A stretch of DNA of 64,000 bases from NCBI GenBank assembly GCA_934636655.1, contig CAKUAS010000004.1, positions 73,300-137,299 of the forward strand. The letters are read 5' to 3'. Below the pieces are notes generated by a model. That model ran no database searches and was not told where the DNA came from. It saw only the letters and a list, made by a program, of their open reading frames with translations. The translations under genes and the position numbers were made by a program. Positions 40,342 through 49,532 of the stretch are shown here, one piece after another (the first letter of the stretch is position 1; each line of letters opens with the position of its first letter). The DNA comes from an uncultured Oscillospiraceae bacterium. Lineage in GTDB: Bacteria; Bacillota; Clostridia; Oscillospirales; Oscillospiraceae.

Positions 40342-41394
40342 ATGAATGCTGAATTTTTCTCTGCTATCGAAGATCTCGAAAAAGAAAAGGGCATCCCCAG
40401 AGAATACATGTACGATAAGATAAAGCAGGCCATGCTGGCCGCTTTCCGCCGCGACAATCCCGAGTGTGCTGATAATGTTGATATTCTTCTTGACGAGGAC
40501 AGAAAGCGCATCGAAATGTATGTAAATAAGGTCGCGGTCGAGCAGGTAGAAGATCCAGCCCTGGAAATTGACCTTGAAGCGGCAAAGAAGGTAACAAAGC
40601 GCGCGAAGCTCGGCGATACGATAAAGATACCGGTTGAAACGAAAAAATTCGGCCGCATTGCCGCTCAGGCTGCAAAGCAGGTAATAATTCAGGGCATCCG
40701 TGAGGCAGAGCGCGGTATCGTTTATGAGGAGTTCACCTCTAAAGAGCATGAAATACTCACAGGCGTTGTATCCCGTATCGAGCCGAGGACCGGCAGTGTT
40801 TCGATACGCATAAGCTCCAACAGCGAGTATACCGAAGCAATGCTTTCTCCCAATGAAAGAATAAAGACCGAGCCTCTTAAAGAAGGGGATCGTATAAAGG
40901 TCTACGTCGTTGAGGTCAGAAATTCGACCAAGGGTCCGCAGGTGCTTATAAGCCGCACTCATCCCGGCCTCGTAAAGCGTCTGTTTGAGCTGGAAGTTCC
41001 CGAAATATTCGACGGAACCGTTGAAATTAAGTCTATTGCCCGTGAAGCAGGAAGCCGCACGAAAATGGCAGTCTGGTCCACCGACCCCGATGTCGATCCT
41101 ATAGGCTCCTGCGTCGGCCCCAAGGGCGGCCGAGTTGCCAGCATCGTCGATGAGCTCGGCGGTGAGAAGATCGACATTATAAAATACAGCGAGATCCCCG
41201 AAGAGTATATTGCAGCCGCGCTCGCTCCGAGCGAAGTTGTCAGTGTCACCATGCTTGAAGATGGCAAGAGCTGCCGCGTCATAGTTCCTGACGGTCAGCT
41301 ATCCCTTGCGATCGGCAAAGAGGGCCAGAACGCACGTCTGGCTGCAAGACTTACGGGATTCAAGATAGATATAAAGCCCGAGTCGGAGGTATAA
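40342..41394 (+). CDS. nusA: transcription termination/antitermination factor NusA
   Basis: RNA polymerase-binding factor, 350 residues: N-terminal polymerase-binding domain (1-130), S1 domain near 135-200 and two KH domains near 200-345 (GSCVGPKGGRVASIVDELGGEKIDI and IGKEGQNARLAARLTG). It lacks the C-terminal acidic repeats of E. coli NusA, as is normal in Firmicutes. Position between rimP and ylxR is canonical. Confidence 0.97.
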   Translation: MNAEFFSAIEDLEKEKGIPREYMYDKIKQAMLAAFRRDNPECADNVDILLDEDRKRIEMYVNKVAVEQVEDPALEIDLEAAKKVTKRAKLGDTIKIPVETKKFGRIAAQAAKQVIIQGIREAERGIVYEEFTSKEHEILTGVVSRIEPRTGSVSIRISSNSEYTEAMLSPNERIKTEPLKEGDRIKVYVVEVRNSTKGPQVLISRTHPGLVKRLFELEVPEIFDGTVEIKSIAREAGSRTKMAVWSTDPDVDPIGSCVGPKGGRVASIVDELGGEKIDIIKYSEIPEEYIAAALAPSEVVSVTMLEDGKSCRVIVPDGQLSLAIGKEGQNARLAARLTGFKIDIKPESEV

Positions 41395-41413
41395 ACGAAA
41401 GGAGGCAGCCGCA

Positions 41414-41680
41414 GTGCAGAAGAAAATACCCATGAGGCAGTGTTTAGGCTGCCGAGAAATGAAGCCAAAGCGTGATCTTATCCGTGCGGTGAGATCGCCG
41501 GACGGGGAAGTGAGTCTTGATTTTAAGGGCAAAATGCCGGGAAGAGGCGCGTATCTTTGCCCGAACATCGAGTGCCTAAAAAAAGCGATGAAGTCCAAAG
41601 CGCTGGAAAGAGCTTTTTCCGTTCAGATACCTGAAGAGATATATGAAGCGCTGCAAAAGCAGATGGAGGCGAGTCAATGA
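41414..41680 (+). CDS. ylxR: YlxR family RNA-binding protein
   Basis: Small basic protein of 88 residues from a GTG start behind ggagg. It has the DUF448 signature RQCLGCREMKPKRDLIR near 8-24 and GRGAYLCPNIECL near 43-55. It sits in its usual place between nusA and the L7Ae-like gene, which it overlaps by four bases. Reported as an RNA- or nucleoid-associated protein affecting many genes; the precise role is unsettled. Confidence 0.93.
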   Translation: MQKKIPMRQCLGCREMKPKRDLIRAVRSPDGEVSLDFKGKMPGRGAYLCPNIECLKKAMKSKALERAFSVQIPEEIYEALQKQMEASQ

Positions 41681-42108
41681 GAGAGAAAGCCTTGAATTTG
41701 CTCGGACTTATGCGAAAAGCCAATGCACTGCGCCTCGGCGAGGAGGACACAGGTTCGGCGGTTAGAGAGCATGAGGCAAAACTGGTGCTTCTCGCGTCGG
41801 ATGCATCGCAAAATGCGCAAAAGCGCGCTGCCGGATATATGTACGGCAGCAAAGCGCCGCTCATAACCGTTCCGTTTACAAAGGAAGAGATATCCGGACA
41901 TGTCGGAAAAAGCGGCTGTTCTATGGCGGCAGTGTGCGATATCGGTTTTGCCGATGCGTTCATGAAGCTGCTGTGCGATATCTCACCGATGGAATACGGC
42001 GATGCGGCTCAAACGATTCAAAGACGTGCGCTGGAAGGCAAAATGCGCAAAAACGACAGTACCAGGCAGAAAAACAAGAGGACAGGTAAAAGGAGGACCA
42101 ATGCATGA
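41677..42108 (+). CDS. ylxQ: L7Ae-family ribosomal-like protein (YlxQ)
   Basis: A 143-residue protein whose first 100 residues form an L7Ae/L30e-type k-turn RNA-binding fold (ALNLLGLMRKANALRLGEE, LVLLASDASQNAQKR). The final 30 residues are a very basic tail (KRTGKRRTN) longer than in B. subtilis YlxQ. Overlaps ylxR and infB by four bases on either side, so it is translationally coupled within the operon. Confidence 0.9.
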   Translation: MREKALNLLGLMRKANALRLGEEDTGSAVREHEAKLVLLASDASQNAQKRAAGYMYGSKAPLITVPFTKEEISGHVGKSGCSMAAVCDIGFADAFMKLLCDISPMEYGDAAQTIQRRALEGKMRKNDSTRQKNKRTGKRRTNA

Positions 42109-44444
42109 GCATGATTAATAAATATAGAGTACACGAGGTAGCAAAGGATTTCAACACCACATCCAAGGTGATAACTCAGATATTAACAGACTATGCTACG
42201 ACTCCTAAAAACCATATGCAGGTTCTTGAGAATAACGAGCTTGACGTGATATTCGAGTATCTTACTCAGCATAATCAGGCCGAGAGCCTTGCGGCAATAT
42301 TTGCATCCGCTCCCAAGGCGGGTGAAGCAAAGCCTGCCGAGAAAAAGCAGGATAAGGCGGCATCGCAGCAGCCTGCCGATAAGGCAGCCGCCGCTCAGCC
42401 CGCGCCGGTAAAGAAGGAAAAAGAGAATAAGCCGCATGTTCCGCGTCAGGTGGCGGAAAAGCGCGTTGTCGATACCCGCGGCAGTGCGGCGGTGAACATA
42501 GCCAAGTACGACGAAAAGTTTGACAACATGGCCGGTGATAAGAGCCGCAACCGTGACCGCGACCGTAAGGGCGGCAAGGAAAAGATCGTCAACAAGGCAA
42601 AGCAGCGCCAGCAGGGGCAGGCCGCATCTGCAAAGCGCCGTCAGGAAGAGCGCGACAAGATGCAGAAGCTTCAGCTTGAGATAGCGAAGAAGCAGCAGCT
42701 CAAGGTCATGATCCCCGACGAGATCAACGTCGGAGAATTGGCATCGCGAATGAAAAAGTCGGCGGGAGAAGTCATCAAGCGCCTTATTAAGCTTGGTGTT
42801 TTTGCATCCGTATCCGATGTCGTCGACTATGATACCGCAGCTCTCGTAGCTATGGAGTTCGGCTGCAAGGTTGAAAAAGAAGTTGTTGTAACCGTGGAAG
42901 AAAAACTCATAGACGACCACGAAGACAGCGAAGAAGAACTCGTCGGCCGTGCGCCTGTCGTAGTTGTTATGGGTCACGTTGACCACGGCAAGACCTCGCT
43001 TCTTGACTATATCCGTCATGCAAACGTTGCATCCGGCGAGGCAGGCGGCATAACCCAGCATATCGGCGCATATACTGTTGAGATTAACGGCAGTCCCATA
43101 ACATTCCTTGACACTCCGGGTCATGAGGCATTTACATCGATGCGAGCTCGCGGTGCAATGGTAACCGATATTGCCATTCTCGTTGTCGCCGCCGATGACG
43201 GTATCATGCCGCAGACCATTGAGAGCATTAACCACGCGAAAGCGGCGGGAATACCCCTCGTTGTAGCCATCAACAAGATGGATACCGTCGGCGCAAATCC
43301 CGAGCGTATAAAGCAGCAGCTGACAGAGTACGATATAGTTCCCGAGGAGTGGGGCGGCGAGACTATCGTGTGCCCGATCTCCGCCAAGACCGGCGAGGGC
43401 ATAGATAATCTGCTTGAAAACCTCGTAATTCTTGCTGAGGTTCAGGAACTCAAGGCAAATCCGAACCGTGCCGCAAAGGGCGCGGTTATAGAGGCACGTC
43501 TCGACAAGGGCCGTGGCCCGATCATGACCGTTCTCGTTCAGAACGGTACGCTCAAGCTCGGAGATATCATAATTGCAGGTACGGCTGTCGGCCGTGTCCG
43601 TACCATGATAAACGACAAGGGCATGCGCATCACCGAAGCCGGTCCGTCCGTTCCCGTTGAGATCTCCGGTATGTCCGAAGTCCCCAGTGCGGGCGACACA
43701 TTCAATGCTGTTGCTGACGAACGCATGGCTCGTGAGCTCGTTGAAGAGCGCAAGACCCAGCAGAAGAACGCAGCATTTGGCAGCAGTAAGAAGGTGAGCC
43801 TCGAGGATCTGTTCAGCCAGATCCAGGCCGGCGAAATGAAAACGCTCAATATCATCGTCAAGGCCGATGTTCAGGGAACTGCCGAAGCTGTCAAGGCCTC
43901 ACTTGAGAAGATCACAAATGATGAGGTACGTGTGAAAGTTATCCACAGCGGTGTCGGCGCGATAAACGAGTCGGACGTTATGCTTGCTGCGACCTCTGGC
44001 GCTATAATCGTCGGCTTCAATGTCCGCCCCGATAACGCGGCTCGCGACAGCGCGGCTCGTGCGAACGTAGATATGCGTATGTATCGCGTAATTTATGACT
44101 GCATCAACGAGATCGAAGCCGCTATGAAGGGCATGCTCGCACCGAAGTTTGAGGAAGTCGTTATCGGTCATGCCGAGGTGCGCGAGACTTACAAGGTCTC
44201 CAAGGTCGGTACTGTTACCGGCTGCTATGTCCTCGACGGTAAGATCCAGCGCGGCTGCTCTGTGCGTGTTCTGCGTGACAATATAGTTATCCATGAGGGC
44301 GAGCTTGCATCCCTGCGCCGTTTCAAAGACGATGTCAAGGAAGTTGCCAGCGGCTATGAATGCGGCATGCAGGTCGAAAAGTTCAACGATATAAAGGTTG
44401 GCGACATTATCGAATGCTTCGTTATGGAGCAGATAAAAGTCTGA
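42105..44444 (+). CDS. infB: translation initiation factor IF-2
   Basis: GTPase that brings initiator tRNA to the ribosome, 779 residues. An N-terminal IF2_N domain (EVAKDFNTTSKVITQIL) is followed by a long Ala/Lys/Glu-rich charged linker (about 65-200), a second IF2_N domain and the G domain with GHVDHGKTS near 290-298, DTPGHEAF and NKMD. The C-terminal domains include the fMet-tRNA-binding region. All nucleotide motifs are intact. Confidence 0.98.
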   Translation: MSMINKYRVHEVAKDFNTTSKVITQILTDYATTPKNHMQVLENNELDVIFEYLTQHNQAESLAAIFASAPKAGEAKPAEKKQDKAASQQPADKAAAAQPAPVKKEKENKPHVPRQVAEKRVVDTRGSAAVNIAKYDEKFDNMAGDKSRNRDRDRKGGKEKIVNKAKQRQQGQAASAKRRQEERDKMQKLQLEIAKKQQLKVMIPDEINVGELASRMKKSAGEVIKRLIKLGVFASVSDVVDYDTAALVAMEFGCKVEKEVVVTVEEKLIDDHEDSEEELVGRAPVVVVMGHVDHGKTSLLDYIRHANVASGEAGGITQHIGAYTVEINGSPITFLDTPGHEAFTSMRARGAMVTDIAILVVAADDGIMPQTIESINHAKAAGIPLVVAINKMDTVGANPERIKQQLTEYDIVPEEWGGETIVCPISAKTGEGIDNLLENLVILAEVQELKANPNRAAKGAVIEARLDKGRGPIMTVLVQNGTLKLGDIIIAGTAVGRVRTMINDKGMRITEAGPSVPVEISGMSEVPSAGDTFNAVADERMARELVEERKTQQKNAAFGSSKKVSLEDLFSQIQAGEMKTLNIIVKADVQGTAEAVKASLEKITNDEVRVKVIHSGVGAINESDVMLAATSGAIIVGFNVRPDNAARDSAARANVDMRMYRVIYDCINEIEAAMKGMLAPKFEEVVIGHAEVRETYKVSKVGTVTGCYVLDGKIQRGCSVRVLRDNIVIHEGELASLRRFKDDVKEVASGYECGMQVEKFNDIKVGDIIECFVMEQIKV

Positions 44445-44455
44445 TAAATCATTGC

Positions 44456-44476
44456 GGGCGGTCTTTCAGGCCGCCC
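44456..44476 (+). other. hairpin between infB and rbfA
   Basis: GGGCGG (44456-44461) pairs with CCGCCC (44471-44476) across a nine-base loop, with no T-run. It is probably an mRNA processing or stabilising structure. Confidence 0.5.
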
Positions 44477-44501
44477 AACGCATAGATACAGGAGGAGAAA
44501 A

Positions 44502-44864
44502 ATGCCTTCAAATAAATTGGCAAGAACCAATGATGATATTCAGCTTGTCATGAGCAAGCTTCTGCGCGAAATAAAAGATCCGCGTGTAAATCAAGGTATG
44601 ATAAGCGTAACACGAGTTGAAACCACCGGCGATATGCGCTATTGCAAGATTTGGCTTTCGGTCATGGGTCTTCAAAACGAAAAGGAATTTAAAAAGGGAC
44701 TTAAGTCCGCATCCGGCTGGCTCAGGCGTGAGCTTGGAAATTCGCTCAAGCTGCGCAACACGCCCGAGCCCGTGTTTGAGCTTGATCACAGCATCGAATA
44801 CGGCGCACATATAAATGAGATAATCAGCAGCCTTGATATAAAACATGATGAGGATGAGGAATGA
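44502..44864 (+). CDS. rbfA: 30S ribosome-binding factor A
   Basis: Late 30S maturation factor, 120 residues, single KH-like domain. It has the family signature IKDPRVNQGMISVTRVE and the C-terminal VFELDHSIEYGAHI. It starts behind ggagg after an intergenic hairpin and overlaps nrnA by ATGA. Confidence 0.95.
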   Translation: MPSNKLARTNDDIQLVMSKLLREIKDPRVNQGMISVTRVETTGDMRYCKIWLSVMGLQNEKEFKKGLKSASGWLRRELGNSLKLRNTPEPVFELDHSIEYGAHINEIISSLDIKHDEDEE

Positions 44865-45790
44865 ATATCAAAGAATGTGCCGCATGGCTGAATGCCAGCG
44901 ATAATGTCCTGCTTTTAACACATCTGCGGCCAGATGGTGATACTCTCGGCGGAGCGGCCGCGCTGTGCTCGGCGCTGCGCAGAATAGGCAAAAAAGCCGC
45001 GCTTTATAATAATCCGGATATAACGCCGAAGTATATGAAGTATATTAATGATTACATTGCCGTCAGCTTTGAATATAATTGCGCCGTTGCGGTCGACGTT
45101 GCCGAGGCGCATATGCTGCCAACCGGCTTTACCGGCGAAGTCGATCTTTGCATAGACCATCACCCGTCAAACTCGCATTACGCGAAAGAACTGCTGCTTG
45201 ATGGAAGCAAGGCTTCCTGCGGTGAGATCGTGCTGGAGGTCATAAAGGAAATGTGCGGCAGTGTAACTGCCGAGGAGGCAAGCCTTCTGTACATGGCCGT
45301 GTCGACCGACTGCGGCTGCTTTCGCTATGCAAACGTAACGAGTGAGACTTTTGCTGCGGCAAGCGAGCTGCTTTCTTTCGGGGCAGAGGTACAGAAGCTT
45401 AACTTTGACCTGTTTCGTCAGGTGTCCCGTGCGCGCATGACGCTGGAGGGAAGCATACTTTCAGGGCTTAAATATTTCTTCGACGGCAAAGTCGTTGCTG
45501 CGACGGTGACACGAAAAATGATGTGTGATGCCGGAGCAACAGAGAACGACTGCGACGATATTGCAGGTATCCCGGGCAAGGTCGAGGGCTGCGTTGTCAG
45601 CCTCGTTATCCGCGAGATGGATGATGATAAATGCAAGGTATCGGTCAGATCGCACGAAATTTTTGATAGCAGCGCTCTTTGTGCCCGCTTCGGCGGCGGC
45701 GGCCATAAGATGGCATCCGGATGTACGATCATGGCATCTCCCGAGGAGGCGCTCAGCATGCTTGTATCCGCTATAGGCGAGGTGCTTTGA
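44861..45790 (+). CDS. nrnA: DHH-family nanoRNase / pAp phosphatase
   Basis: A 309-residue DHH-DHHA1 phosphoesterase that degrades oligoribonucleotides and dephosphorylates 3'-phosphoadenosine phosphate. Metal-binding motifs are HLRPDGDTLGGA near 21-32, AVDVAEAHM, CIDHHPSN (DHH) near 97-104 and the C-terminal GGGGHKMASG. It is in the usual Firmicute place between rbfA and truB and shares one base with truB. Confidence 0.93.
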   Translation: MNIKECAAWLNASDNVLLLTHLRPDGDTLGGAAALCSALRRIGKKAALYNNPDITPKYMKYINDYIAVSFEYNCAVAVDVAEAHMLPTGFTGEVDLCIDHHPSNSHYAKELLLDGSKASCGEIVLEVIKEMCGSVTAEEASLLYMAVSTDCGCFRYANVTSETFAAASELLSFGAEVQKLNFDLFRQVSRARMTLEGSILSGLKYFFDGKVVAATVTRKMMCDAGATENDCDDIAGIPGKVEGCVVSLVIREMDDDKCKVSVRSHEIFDSSALCARFGGGGHKMASGCTIMASPEEALSMLVSAIGEVL

Positions 45791-46665
45791 TGAATGGCAT
45801 CATCCTTGTCGATAAACCCCAGGATTGGACGAGCCACGATGTTGTTGCCAAGCTGCGCGGCGTGCTGCACGAGCGGCGCATAGGCCACTCGGGAACGCTC
45901 GACCCGCTCGCAACAGGACTGCTCGTAGTGTTCGTAGGAAGAGCCACGCGCGCGGTCGAATTTGCCGAGGCCGACTGCAAGGAGTATCTTGCCGGATTGA
46001 GACTTGGCATTAGTACCGACACGCAGGATATAACAGGTAATATCGTTGCCGAAAGTGATGCGATACCTGATGATGAAGCGGTACATGAAGCAATCTCACA
46101 CTTTGTTGGTGATATTGAACAGATACCGCCCATGTATTCAGCAATCAAGGTCGGCGGCAAGAAGCTGTACGAGCTTGCTCGAAGAGGGGAGAGCATTGAG
46201 CGCTCTCCAAGAAAAATTACTGTTTCGTCAATCGATGTCGTCGGAAAAGACTGCGGCGATTATATTTTGAACATTACCTGTTCAAAAGGTACATATGTGC
46301 GCACGCTTTGCAATGATATAGGCGAGCGTCTCGGTTGCGGGGGCTGCATGAGCAGTCTGAGGCGAACCCGCGCCGGTGTGTTTTCCGTTGATGATGCACA
46401 CAGTATCGAGGATATCAATACTGCTGCGAGCGAGGGAAGGTTATCTGATATTATACTGCCGGTGGACACGCTCTTTGCGTCTTTTTCGAAGATAACTGTG
46501 GACGATAGCACGACAAATCGTCTGAAAACCGGAAATATAATTAAAACCTCCGTCAAGGACGGAGATTACAGTGTTTATTCTTCAACAGGCGAATTTCTGC
46601 TGCTTGGCAGAGCCGAGAGAGGGAGACTGAAAACGATAAAGAGCTTTTTTGAGGTAAGCCAATGA
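45790..46665 (+). CDS. truB: tRNA pseudouridine(55) synthase
   Basis: Makes pseudouridine 55 in the tRNA T-loop. The 291-residue protein has the catalytic aspartate at Asp38 in GHSGTLDPLATGLL, plus the PPMYSAIKVGGKKLYELAR motif. The start ATG at 45790 overlaps the nrnA stop codon (TGATG); an earlier in-frame codon at 45721 lies well inside nrnA and is rejected. It overlaps ribF by four bases. Confidence 0.96.
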   Translation: MNGIILVDKPQDWTSHDVVAKLRGVLHERRIGHSGTLDPLATGLLVVFVGRATRAVEFAEADCKEYLAGLRLGISTDTQDITGNIVAESDAIPDDEAVHEAISHFVGDIEQIPPMYSAIKVGGKKLYELARRGESIERSPRKITVSSIDVVGKDCGDYILNITCSKGTYVRTLCNDIGERLGCGGCMSSLRRTRAGVFSVDDAHSIEDINTAASEGRLSDIILPVDTLFASFSKITVDDSTTNRLKTGNIIKTSVKDGDYSVYSSTGEFLLLGRAERGRLKTIKSFFEVSQ

Positions 46666-47558
46666 CAAACCAGAAAGTAATGGCGCTCGGCTTTTTTGAC
46701 GGTATACACGTCGGCCATGCGGCGCTCATAAATATGATAAAACAGCGTGCGAAGGAGACCGGTGCTGAGCCTGCGGTGCTCACGTTCGATGTGCATCCGG
46801 ACAATCTTGTTTTCCACAAGACTGTTCCGCTCATAAACAGTGCAGAGGATAGGGAGCACATACTGAAGCGCTACTTCGGTATTGATGATGTTGTCGTTAT
46901 CCACTTCAGCCAGCGTGTTATGCATATGGACTGGAAGGAATTCATCGATGAACTTATAGACGAGATGAATCTGCGCTGGATCGTCGTCGGACATGATTTC
47001 TGCTTTGGATATAAGGGCCTCGGCACGGCTGCAAAGCTCAAGGATTACTGCGAAGAGCATGGTATCGGCTGTGATATCATCCCCGCTGTGTGCCGTGATG
47101 GAGTGATCGTGAGTTCTACACTTATTCGTCAACTTATAGAGAGCGGCGATATGGAAATGGCAAATGCTTACCTCGGTCATCCGCATACGCTTACCGATGT
47201 TGTACGCAGCGGCTACCATCTCGGAACGCAAATGGGTACGCCGACTATCAACATGGGGTTCCCACAGGGCGTTATTGTCCCGCGATACGGTGTTTATGCG
47301 GCTAAGGCGTACATTGACGGGCAAGAGTATATGTCGGTCACAAATGTCGGTATCCGTCCGACCGTAAGTGACTCTGGCAATGTCAATGTCGAGAGCTTCC
47401 TTCTTGATTTCCAGGGAAATCTATACGGTCATCAGGCACGCATTGACTTCTACAAGTTCCTGCGCCCCGAGCGTAAGTTCGACGATGTTGAAGCTCTTGC
47501 AGCCCAGATAAAGCATGATGCCCAGACCACGCGCGATTATTTCGAGAACCTCAAATAA
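46662..47558 (+). CDS. ribF: bifunctional riboflavin kinase / FAD synthetase
   Basis: Makes FMN then FAD from riboflavin, 298 residues. The N-terminal nucleotidyltransferase domain has LGFFDGIHVGHAALI near 5-19, and the C-terminal kinase has GTPTINMGFP and the NVGIRPTV motif. It is the last gene of the operon, ending before a terminator. FAD and FMN supply matters here because the window encodes several flavoenzymes, but this gene is universal. Confidence 0.95.
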   Translation: MTNQKVMALGFFDGIHVGHAALINMIKQRAKETGAEPAVLTFDVHPDNLVFHKTVPLINSAEDREHILKRYFGIDDVVVIHFSQRVMHMDWKEFIDELIDEMNLRWIVVGHDFCFGYKGLGTAAKLKDYCEEHGIGCDIIPAVCRDGVIVSSTLIRQLIESGDMEMANAYLGHPHTLTDVVRSGYHLGTQMGTPTINMGFPQGVIVPRYGVYAAKAYIDGQEYMSVTNVGIRPTVSDSGNVNVESFLLDFQGNLYGHQARIDFYKFLRPERKFDDVEALAAQIKHDAQTTRDYFENLK

Positions 47559-47632
47559 ATAGGTGCAAAAAAATCCTGATTTCAGGGTGCATAGCAGCTT
47601 TGAACGAGCTATTTTTTCAAAGCCAAAACAGC

Positions 47633-47674
47633 AAAATCTCCGGCAATACTTTGCGTATTACCGGAGATTTTTTG
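47633..47674. terminator. terminator of the nusA-infB-ribF operon
   Basis: Long stem (47633-47649 with 47655-47671, one mismatch) with A-run and T-run, usable on both strands. The rest of 47559-47759 shows no gene. Confidence 0.85.
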
Positions 47675-47759
47675 TGCAGTGTTAGCGGAAAAGAACCGTT
47701 AAAAACCGGCTTCTCTTTGACATATCCCGCCCAAACTGCAGCGTTTAAGCTTTTACATA

Positions 47760-48827
47760 TCAGTTAAATGCAATGCCCTCGGTGCTGTCAAGCGGAGCGA
47801 TGCTGATCCAGGTCTTTCCGATACTCAGGTTGAGAGGAGTGCCGTCCTTAAGTGTGTAGTGGAAGTTGTCGGCACGGTCAGCGCGAGACCAGTTGATCTC
47901 AACATACTTGCCTTCGGTGAAGAAATAGCCGGAGCCGGAGCCGGTGAGCTCCATGGCCTGGCGGCCGTAGCTGTCGATAGTCTTGGTGGGGATGTTGAGG
48001 ACGATGACGTTTGCAAGGTCTATTGAGCTGTTGTTGCCGCCGTCTATGTACTCATTACCGCTGATGAATGCGTTGTAGCACTTCTTATCGGCATTATACT
48101 GGAAGTTAGTCTTGTAGTAGCCGTAGGGGACGGTGAAATCGGTCGCAGAGCTTGTGCACTGAGAAACAGCGTCGGGTGAGAACTTGAGACCGTATGTAGT
48201 ATCGTAACCGTCGGCATGATTCATATCGTAATTATTCTTTGCAAAGGCTGCAAGCTTGCTGCCGTCGGCAAACAGAGTGTGCTCAACATTTTTGCCCTGA
48301 CTCAAGCGGGTCTGGTCACGATAATAGCTCGATGCTTCACCGGCACGAGAACCGCGAACACCGTCCATATTATCAATGCCGAGAGACTTTATGTCAGAAT
48401 AAGCCTGCTCGCTGCCGCCTGCGTGTATGTAAATTGCGTCATAAGCCTGTGCCATGCTGATGTAATAAGGTCTTGCACTGCGCAGTGAGCCGACGGTAAT
48501 ACCGTCAACATCGTTGAATACTGCCATCATACGGGTGATGCCGCCTTCTGCGAGCGCTTCGTATATGATCGAAGCCTGCGACAGACCGACAGCCGGGCGT
48601 GCGTCAGGATGGTTGTTTATCATAACACAGTACGGGCGAAGATCACTCTTGTCCTCACTGACAGATTCACCCGTTAGTGGATTGATAGGACCGCTTACAA
48701 CTTCGTTCTGATTCAGACCGTCGCCGTTAACATCTGGTGCGCTTGGATCCTTTTCATCCTTGCTGCAGCCGGTAAACAGGCACAGTACCATAAGCATCGA
48801 AAGAACGAGCGCCAATATTCTCTTCAA
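47760..48827 (-). CDS. DUF3048 (YerB-like) lipoprotein
   Basis: A 355-residue exported lipoprotein: TTG start at 48827 with gaggtg 7 bases upstream, a signal segment (KRILALVLSMLMVLCLFTGC) ending in the lipobox cysteine, then an acidic linker and the DUF3048 domain (NPLTGE.., RPYCVMINNHPDARP, SQASIIYEALAEGGITRMMAVF, SLRSARPYYI). A longer upstream start would place a hydrophilic leader before the signal peptide and is rejected. Function of YerB proteins is not well known; cell-surface location is expected. Confidence 0.9.
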   Translation of the reverse strand: MKRILALVLSMLMVLCLFTGCSKDEKDPSAPDVNGDGLNQNEVVSGPINPLTGESVSEDKSDLRPYCVMINNHPDARPAVGLSQASIIYEALAEGGITRMMAVFNDVDGITVGSLRSARPYYISMAQAYDAIYIHAGGSEQAYSDIKSLGIDNMDGVRGSRAGEASSYYRDQTRLSQGKNVEHTLFADGSKLAAFAKNNYDMNHADGYDTTYGLKFSPDAVSQCTSSATDFTVPYGYYKTNFQYNADKKCYNAFISGNEYIDGGNNSSIDLANVIVLNIPTKTIDSYGRQAMELTGSGSGYFFTEGKYVEINWSRADRADNFHYTLKDGTPLNLSIGKTWISIAPLDSTEGIAFN

Positions 48828-48876
48828 ATTGAAACACCTCACATTTTGTAGATTTGCTTTGAAATATGGCATGTTT

Positions 48877-48905
48877 ATTATACTATTTGTAGGCCGTATT
48901 GTCAA
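48877..48905 (-). promoter_or_regulatory. promoter of the DUF3048 lipoprotein gene
   Basis: On the minus strand TTGACA (48900-48905), 17-base spacer, TATAAT (48877-48882): consensus elements. Confidence 0.75.
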
Positions 48906-48927
48906 ACCGTCGGAAATGTGTTAGTAT
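48899..48927 (+). promoter_or_regulatory. promoter of the YwlG-like gene, overlapping its divergent neighbour
   Basis: TTGTCA (48899-48904), 17-base spacer, TAGTAT (48922-48927). The -35 shares five bases with the -35 of the minus-strand promoter. Confidence 0.6.
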
Positions 48928-48948
48928 TGCGTGCAGGAGATGATTATA

Positions 48949-49491
48949 ATGTACGAACAAATAAGATGTGAAACCGAAAACGCAGTAAAAGAGCTTCTTG
49001 AGAAGGCAAATCTCAAAAAGGGCTCGCTCGTAGTCGTCGGCTGCTCGTCCAGTGAGATACTCGGCGAGCGTATAGGTAAGGGCTCGTCCCCGGAGACGGG
49101 TATTGCCGTTGCCGAAACGATACTTAAGGTGCTCGGCGATAGCGGTATTTATCTTGCCGCGCAGTGCTGCGAGCATCTTAACAGGGCGCTCGTCGTTGAG
49201 CGCGAAGCTGCGGAAAAATATATGCTCGATGAGGTATGCGTAAGGCCAATGCCCAAGGCCGGAGGCTCGTTTGGAACTGCAGTTTATGACCGTATGAACG
49301 ATCCGGTTATGGTCGAGCACGTTAAAGCTCATGCAGGCATGGACATAGGCTGCACGCTTATAGGTATGCACTTGAAAGAAGTTGCCGTTCCGCTGCGTCT
49401 CTCGGTAAAGCATATCGGTGATGCACTTGTTACAGCGGCTTACACAAGGCCGAAGCTTATAGGCGGCGTGAGAGCGCACTATCCCGAATAA
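48949..49491 (+). CDS. TIGR01440/UPF0340 family protein (YwlG-like)
   Basis: A 180-residue protein of the UPF0340 family, recognised from VVVGCSSSEILGERIGKGSS, AAQCCEHLNRALV and HAGMDIGCTLIGMHLK. I choose the ATG at 48949, eight bases after aggaga, over the upstream GTG. The biochemical role of the family is unknown. A terminator follows directly. Confidence 0.9.
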   Translation: MYEQIRCETENAVKELLEKANLKKGSLVVVGCSSSEILGERIGKGSSPETGIAVAETILKVLGDSGIYLAAQCCEHLNRALVVEREAAEKYMLDEVCVRPMPKAGGSFGTAVYDRMNDPVMVEHVKAHAGMDIGCTLIGMHLKEVAVPLRLSVKHIGDALVTAAYTRPKLIGGVRAHYPE

Positions 49492-49498
49492 AATTTAT

Positions 49499-49532
49499 CA
49501 AGGCATTGGATCGAACCAATGCCTTGTATTTT
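49499..49532 (+). terminator. terminator between the YwlG-like gene and dapA
   Basis: 11-bp perfect stem (49499-49509 with 49516-49526), six-base loop, T-rich tail. It serves the plus-strand gene and touches the 3' end of dapA. Confidence 0.9.
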
